Below are positions 59,807 to 64,000 of a DNA stretch of 64,000 nt, in pieces. Numbering within the stretch: position 1 is the stretch's first letter; every line of letters starts with the position of its first letter. The stretch is from an uncultured Mycoplasmatota bacterium. GTDB lineage: Bacteria > Bacillota_I > Bacilli_A > RF39 > UBA660. The stretch is taken from NCBI GenBank assembly GCA_948434005.1, contig CAOJEH010000007.1, forward strand, positions 1-64,000, given 5' to 3'. The notes below the pieces were generated by a model, which made no database searches, was not told where the DNA came from, and saw nothing but the letters and a program-made list of their open reading frames with translations. The translations under genes and the position numbers were made by a program.

Positions 59807-60526
59807 TTATTTTGGATCTTCTATATTTTCTATTTCCCCAAATTTTGTATACTTAATATTTAGTGATACTTTGTTACCTAGTTTTTTATATATTGAGTAT
59901 GAAGATAGGTCATAATTTATTTCTATAGCATTTCCTTCACTATCAGTAGTTATACTTATTACATTTGATATATCATCTATATCTGTTTCTATAGACTCTA
60001 AGGTTTTTAATATTGTAGAAGTAGTAATATTATAATTATATACTTTATTACTATCATTATATTCTGTCTTTGATAGAAAACTAGATAGTTTTAATAAACT
60101 TTGTATTTTATCTATTTCTTTAAAATCACTAAATAAATATGGATTATCAATAGTAGACCATACTCCTTTAATATCTTTTAAATATACATCTTTATATCTA
60201 TAGTATTTATCTTCACCTATACTAAATAGTTCTTTATCATAAAACCTATCTCCTTCATATATAGTTATATTATCATCTACTTTTACTGTATATATAAAAT
60301 GGTAATTACTATTTTCTATATTTGATAGACTAAATTCAAAAGTATTATCTTTAGGATTTTCTACTTCTTTATCCATATTACTATGAGTCGTTCTTACAGA
60401 TATAACTACAAAAGAAAAAAAGAGAAACATTATAATTAGCATTAATATTGCTTTCTTTTGAGGGTCTTTCCAAGACTCTTTTATAAATTTTATAAACTTT
60501 CTAATTTTCTCTTTTTTAGTTTTCAT
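59807..60526 (-). CDS. Unknown single-pass membrane protein in the fmt-rlmN interval
   Basis: A 239-residue protein: basic N-terminus (MKTKKEKIRKFIKFIKESWK), one membrane helix (~25-43, 'ILMLIIMFLFFSFVVISV') and an extracellular beta-rich domain of ~190 residues ('YHFIYTVKVDDNITIYEGDR', 'VISITTDSEGNAIEINYDLS'). It lies ten bases after fmt. No Cys lipobox. The extracellular part recalls LolA/LppX-like lipoprotein folds only loosely. No function proposed. Confidence 0.65.
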   Translation of the reverse strand: MKTKKEKIRKFIKFIKESWKDPQKKAILMLIIMFLFFSFVVISVRTTHSNMDKEVENPKDNTFEFSLSNIENSNYHFIYTVKVDDNITIYEGDRFYDKELFSIGEDKYYRYKDVYLKDIKGVWSTIDNPYLFSDFKEIDKIQSLLKLSSFLSKTEYNDSNKVYNYNITTSTILKTLESIETDIDDISNVISITTDSEGNAIEINYDLSSYSIYKKLGNKVSLNIKYTKFGEIENIEDPK

Positions 60527-60536
60527 TATATCACCA

Positions 60537-61469
60537 CTATTTTAGTATTTTCCCAATTATTTCTTCTTTTTTTATGCCATTTATATAGTATTTTACTAGC
60601 ATTTTCTTTTTTCCGAATGGTTTTATCTCTGTTATAACAATCACTTTATCAGATGTTGCTACTTCAAGTCCTTCTTTTGTTATATTTATAACCTCACCTG
60701 GTGTTTTATTACTACAATTTTTATCTGTTATGAATGATTTATATACTTTCATTACTTCATTATCTAAAAGTACATATCCACCTGGTATAGGATCTAGGCC
60801 CCTAATTAAATTAAATACATTTCTACTAGTTTTAGAAAAATCTATATGTTCCTCTTCTCTTTTTATATTATAAGCATAGGTAACTTCATTTATATTTTGT
60901 TTAGTTCTATTATTAGTATTGTTTAAAATACTAGGAAGAGTCTCTAATAATAAATCCCTACCCATTATACTAAGTCTATCATGTAATGATTCTAAATTAT
61001 CACTATCTTCTATAATAGTTTCACTAGTAGCTATAATATCTCCACTATCCATAGCTTCATCCATATACATAATAGTAATTCCTGTTTTTTCATAACCTTC
61101 TATTATAGCTTTATGAATTGGTGCGCCACCTCTTAGTTTGGGTAGTAGTGAGGCATGAACATTTACACATTTGTACTTAGGATAATCTAATAGCACCTTG
61201 GGAATTATTTGTCCATAAGCACATGTAATAATTATATCAGGTTCAAGGTCTATTACTTCTTGATAATCTACTTTTATTTTTTCTGGTTGTAAGACTTTTA
61301 TACCATGTGATAGTGCTACTTTTTTAATAGGTGTCTCAGTTAATATTTGTTTTCTACCAACCATTTTATCAGGTTGACTAACAACACCTACTACATCATA
61401 ATTATTTATTAATCCTTCCAAAATAGGAACTGCAAAATCAGGTGTTCCCATGAATACTATTTTAGTCAT
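60537..61469 (-). CDS. fmt: Methionyl-tRNA formyltransferase
   Basis: A 310-residue enzyme that formylates initiator Met-tRNA: 'IVFMGTPDFAVPILEGLI', catalytic block 'CVNVHASLLPKLRGGAPIHK' (Asn, His), 'YMDEAMDSGDIIATSE' (Asp), and a C-terminal OB-like domain ('GLDPIPGGYVLLDNEVMKVY'). Normal length. Four bases after the preceding unknown gene; part of the priA-fmt unit. Confidence 0.95.
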   Translation of the reverse strand: MTKIVFMGTPDFAVPILEGLINNYDVVGVVSQPDKMVGRKQILTETPIKKVALSHGIKVLQPEKIKVDYQEVIDLEPDIIITCAYGQIIPKVLLDYPKYKCVNVHASLLPKLRGGAPIHKAIIEGYEKTGITIMYMDEAMDSGDIIATSETIIEDSDNLESLHDRLSIMGRDLLLETLPSILNNTNNRTKQNINEVTYAYNIKREEEHIDFSKTSRNVFNLIRGLDPIPGGYVLLDNEVMKVYKSFITDKNCSNKTPGEVINITKEGLEVATSDKVIVITEIKPFGKKKMLVKYYINGIKKEEIIGKILK

Positions 61470-61473
61470 TAAA

Positions 61474-62628
61474 TCACTTTCCTAACATTATTATTGTTAC
61501 AGTAACACCTAAAGTTATTAATAAAATACCTATAAGTGCTACTACAGTGGCATTACCAGTTTCATTATAAACTATGCTATTAGAAATATTATCCTCATCC
61601 TTAGTAACCTTCTTTTCTTTACTCTTACATAGTTCCACTATATTAGGTAATTCAATTATTTCTAATTTGTTACTTGGAATACTTATATTGATATTTTCTT
61701 CATTATATCTTGATTCAAATAATTTTTTAATACTTGCAGATATATCCAAATTTATAGATTTCTCTAATATTTCATTATAATTAGATAAACTATTTTTATT
61801 AAGATATTTTCTCTTTACCATAGAAGTTATTGGTATAGAATTACCTATATCTAATCTTTCCCACTCTCTATTAAAGAAGTCAATTATTTGATTCTTATCT
61901 TTTTCTTTAATTTCTTTTCTTTTAATAACTTCATTAATATTGTTTTTACATTTATCATAATCTTTTAACATATAAGCTTTATCATCTGTTTTTTTGCTTC
62001 TATCTAGATTGATACTAATCTCTTCTAAATAATATGGTGCACTAACAGCATAAAAGTATGCCATAAATAATGAATCTGTAATTGAAATATGGGTTCCTCT
62101 ATCAAATTCCTCAGTAAAAAGGCCCTCTATTTTATATTTACTTAAAATACTATCTATTTCAGTTAACCCTTCTGGTAGTGTATAATTATTTATACCATTT
62201 TCAGATACATCTTTTTGATATATTGTTGGAAAGCTATGAAAAAAATACCCTTCTGTTATATATTTATTATAGAAAAATTCTATCATCTTCTTTTTATTAT
62301 TATGATTATCTAAATCAGTTAAGTTTAATTTATGAGAAGCATATTTTATTAACAGTTTTATAACTCCCATTTGAATATCATTATGGCTTTCTACCTTCTT
62401 CATGATTCGTTTTAGTTGGTCTAAATAATTATCAAATAATTCTATATCGTCTATTATAATATAATATTTAAAAATAGCATCTACAAACGTATAAATAGGA
62501 TATTCAGTCTTATTTATTTTTTCTCCATATATTTTATTTGGAATATCTTTATTTAAATATACATCTTCTGTTGCTAGTTCTTTTATAAATTTTATAACAT
62601 CATCACGATTAAGAAATTTATTTAACAT
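61474..62628 (-). CDS. Unknown protein with C-terminal membrane anchor, between priA and fmt
   Basis: A 384-residue cytosolic, helical and basic/acidic mixed protein ending in one membrane helix (~360-382, 'ATVVALIGILLITLGVTVTI') and a short tail, so tail-anchored. Inner sequences include 'YFFHSFPTIYQKDV' and 'EFDRGTHISITDSLFMAYFY', possibly a conserved core. In other Bacillota the position between priA and fmt is usually def. I do not recognise it. ATG behind GGTGGTGAT. Confidence 0.65.
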   Translation of the reverse strand: MLNKFLNRDDVIKFIKELATEDVYLNKDIPNKIYGEKINKTEYPIYTFVDAIFKYYIIIDDIELFDNYLDQLKRIMKKVESHNDIQMGVIKLLIKYASHKLNLTDLDNHNNKKKMIEFFYNKYITEGYFFHSFPTIYQKDVSENGINNYTLPEGLTEIDSILSKYKIEGLFTEEFDRGTHISITDSLFMAYFYAVSAPYYLEEISINLDRSKKTDDKAYMLKDYDKCKNNINEVIKRKEIKEKDKNQIIDFFNREWERLDIGNSIPITSMVKRKYLNKNSLSNYNEILEKSINLDISASIKKLFESRYNEENINISIPSNKLEIIELPNIVELCKSKEKKVTKDEDNISNSIVYNETGNATVVALIGILLITLGVTVTIIMLGK

Positions 62629-62697
62629 ATAATCACCACCTTATAAAACTTCTCTTATTATATCCTTATTATATAATAAAATAACTTATATGTAAAA

Positions 62698-63999
62698 TTA
62701 AAAATGACTTGGGTTAAAATCTATATCTATAGTTATTTTATTATTAGTTCTATAATGTTCATACAACATATTTAATAAGTTATACAGATTATCTTCCTTT
62801 TTATATTTTAATATGATTCCATATCTATAAATATTATTCATTTTAAATATATTAGCAGGTGATGGTCCAAGAATTATAGTATTTTTTAAATTTCTTTCTA
62901 AGCTTTTCTTTATTTTATTAGCTTCAACACTTGCAATATCATAATTCTTACTACTTATTTTTAAATAGCATATATAAAAGTATGGTGGATATTTCAATTT
63001 TTTTCTTATTTGCATCTCATAATTATAAAATCCTATATAATCATGTGTTTTTGTATAGTTTATTGCATAATGGTCTTTATTAAATGTTTGGATTATGACA
63101 CTTCCATTTTTATTACTTCTACCACTTCTTCCTGATACCTGTGCAAGAAGAGAAAAAGTATTCTCACTACTTCTAAAATCAGGAATATTTAATGATGTAT
63201 CAGCATTAATTACTCCTACTAAAGTAACATTTTCGAAATCTAGGCCTTTAGCAACAATTTGAGTTCCAAGAAGAATATCATATTCATGATTTTTAAATGC
63301 TGTTATCATTTTCTCATGCATACCTTTTCTACTGGTAGTATCAAAATCCATTCTTAGTACTTTTGCATATGGTATTAGTTTATGCAATTCTTCTTCTATC
63401 TTCTCAGTACCTACTCCTAAGTTATTAACTGAAGCTTCATGGCATTCTGGACACTCTTTATATACTTTTGTTCCATATCCACAATAATGACATCTTAGGG
63501 TATTTGAAGTTTTATGGTAAGTAAGTGTAATATCACAATTAGGACATTTAAATGCATATCCACAGTTTTTACAAGTAACAAATGAGGAATATCCTCTTCT
63601 ATTTAATAGTAGAATCACTTGATTATTATTATCAAGAGTTTTATTAATAGCATCTAAAAGAGGTAGTGAAATATGACTATTACTTTTCTTCACTTCATTA
63701 TTCATATCAATTAATTTAATTTCAGGAAGTTTTTTTCCATTTATTCTTTCATTCATACTTAGTAGTTTATAAACTTTCTTCTGTGCTCTAGCGAATGACT
63801 CTAATGATGGTGTTGCACTTCCCATAACAACAGGACAATTATTTGTTTTTCCCCTAATAATAGCAACATCTTTTGCATTATATTTTGGATTAGTATCCTG
63901 TTTATACGAATCACTATGCTCTTCATCAATAATTATTATACCTAAATTAGTTAGAGGTGCAAAAACAGCACTTCTAGCACCAATAACAATTTTAGCTTC
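62698..63999 (-). CDS. priA: Primosomal helicase PriA, C-terminal part, cut by window edge
   Basis: The frame runs off the right edge; only the C-terminal ~433 residues are present. Helicase motifs: 'GIIIIDEEHSDSYKQD' (motif II DEEH), 'VVMGSATPSLES' (motif III), 'LLLNRRGYSSFVTCKNCGYA' (motif IV), eight zinc-binding Cys ('CKNCGYAFKCPNCD' and 'CHYCGYGTKVYKECPECH'), 'LLGTQIVAKGLDFENVTLVG' (motif V) and 'LLAQVSGRSGRSNKNGSVII' (motif VI). PriA restarts stalled replication forks. An ATG at 63825 is internal. Confidence 0.95.
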   Translation of the reverse strand, partial: EAKIVIGARSAVFAPLTNLGIIIIDEEHSDSYKQDTNPKYNAKDVAIIRGKTNNCPVVMGSATPSLESFARAQKKVYKLLSMNERINGKKLPEIKLIDMNNEVKKSNSHISLPLLDAINKTLDNNNQVILLLNRRGYSSFVTCKNCGYAFKCPNCDITLTYHKTSNTLRCHYCGYGTKVYKECPECHEASVNNLGVGTEKIEEELHKLIPYAKVLRMDFDTTSRKGMHEKMITAFKNHEYDILLGTQIVAKGLDFENVTLVGVINADTSLNIPDFRSSENTFSLLAQVSGRSGRSNKNGSVIIQTFNKDHYAINYTKTHDYIGFYNYEMQIRKKLKYPPYFYICYLKISSKNYDIASVEANKIKKSLERNLKNTIILGPSPANIFKMNNIYRYGIILKYKKEDNLYNLLNMLYEHYRTNNKITIDIDFNPSHF

Positions 64000-64000
64000 A

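Noticed and set aside
1-64000. tRNA, rRNA, tmRNA, RNase P RNA or CRISPR
   Set aside because: No T-arm GGTTCRAAYCC-type sequence, conserved rRNA segments, RNase P core or regularly spaced repeats were seen on either strand; a covariance search was not possible.

Overview
The window is very AT-rich DNA (by eye about a quarter G+C) with Shine-Dalgarno sites of the AGGAGG type, sigma-A promoters and TGA used as a stop. The right end carries the classic Bacillota block priA-fmt-rlmN-prpC-prkC(PASTA)-rsgA-rpe. Together with the L,D-transpeptidase, Bce-type peptide-resistance module and VanZ this indicates a walled low-GC Bacillota, probably an uncultured Bacilli of the RF39/Erysipelotrichales kind; the exact lineage cannot be told from the sequence.

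Layout. 1-0.9 kb: C-terminal end of a relaxase, so a mobile element touches the left edge. 0.9-4.6 kb: a leftward operon with a Pycsar anti-phage pair (PycC cyclase, PycTM effector) followed by a HEPN-like protein, an IMPase-family phosphatase and a NUDIX hydrolase. 4.7-9 kb: accessory genes between two copies of an ~88-bp palindromic element, each preceded by a promoter and containing a terminator. 9-18.8 kb: papain-like peptidase, kinase-transglutaminase fusion, SDR, heterodimeric ABC exporter, GNAT, HD hydrolases. 18.8-21.5 kb: a MazG-like, deaminase, QueD-like, HD operon of nucleotide type. 21.5-22 kb: small-RNA genes. 22-27.2 kb: VanZ and a BceRSAB module with two matching operators. 27.6-45.5 kb: a dense accessory zone of small cytosolic enzymes (SDR, IMPase, kinases, MBL, GNAT, VOC, HIT/HD, ferredoxin, methyltransferases, cysteine desulfurase, L,D-transpeptidase, PHP, NUDIX). 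45.5-49 kb: an ABC-2 exporter. 49-64 kb: HipA-like kinase, tex, then the core cell-division/translation block.

The most striking signal is a set of mononucleotide G tracts (6 to 10 G, always G on the coding strand) inside or just before accessory genes. They lie in an IMPase, a Gfo/Idh oxidoreductase, an aminoglycoside-phosphotransferase-like kinase, a VOC protein, an unknown 319-residue protein (two tracts, one at the ribosome binding site) and a HipA-like kinase. In five of these six genes the reading frame breaks exactly at the tract and is restored by changing the tract length by one or two bases; the sixth is in frame. An HD hydrolase breaks the same way at a G5. Outside these genes no G/C run is longer than five, and the three G5 runs checked in core or ordinary genes (prpC, rsgA, PHP) are in frame. 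This looks like a simple-sequence-repeat phase-variation system acting on cytosolic small-molecule enzymes and a persistence-type kinase rather than on surface antigens.

A second unexplained signal is a pair of 116-nt small-RNA genes 24 kb apart. They share a 5' block from the predicted start site, have strong 17-bp-spaced promoters and different hairpins and terminators. No tRNA, rRNA, CRISPR array or intact insertion sequence was seen.
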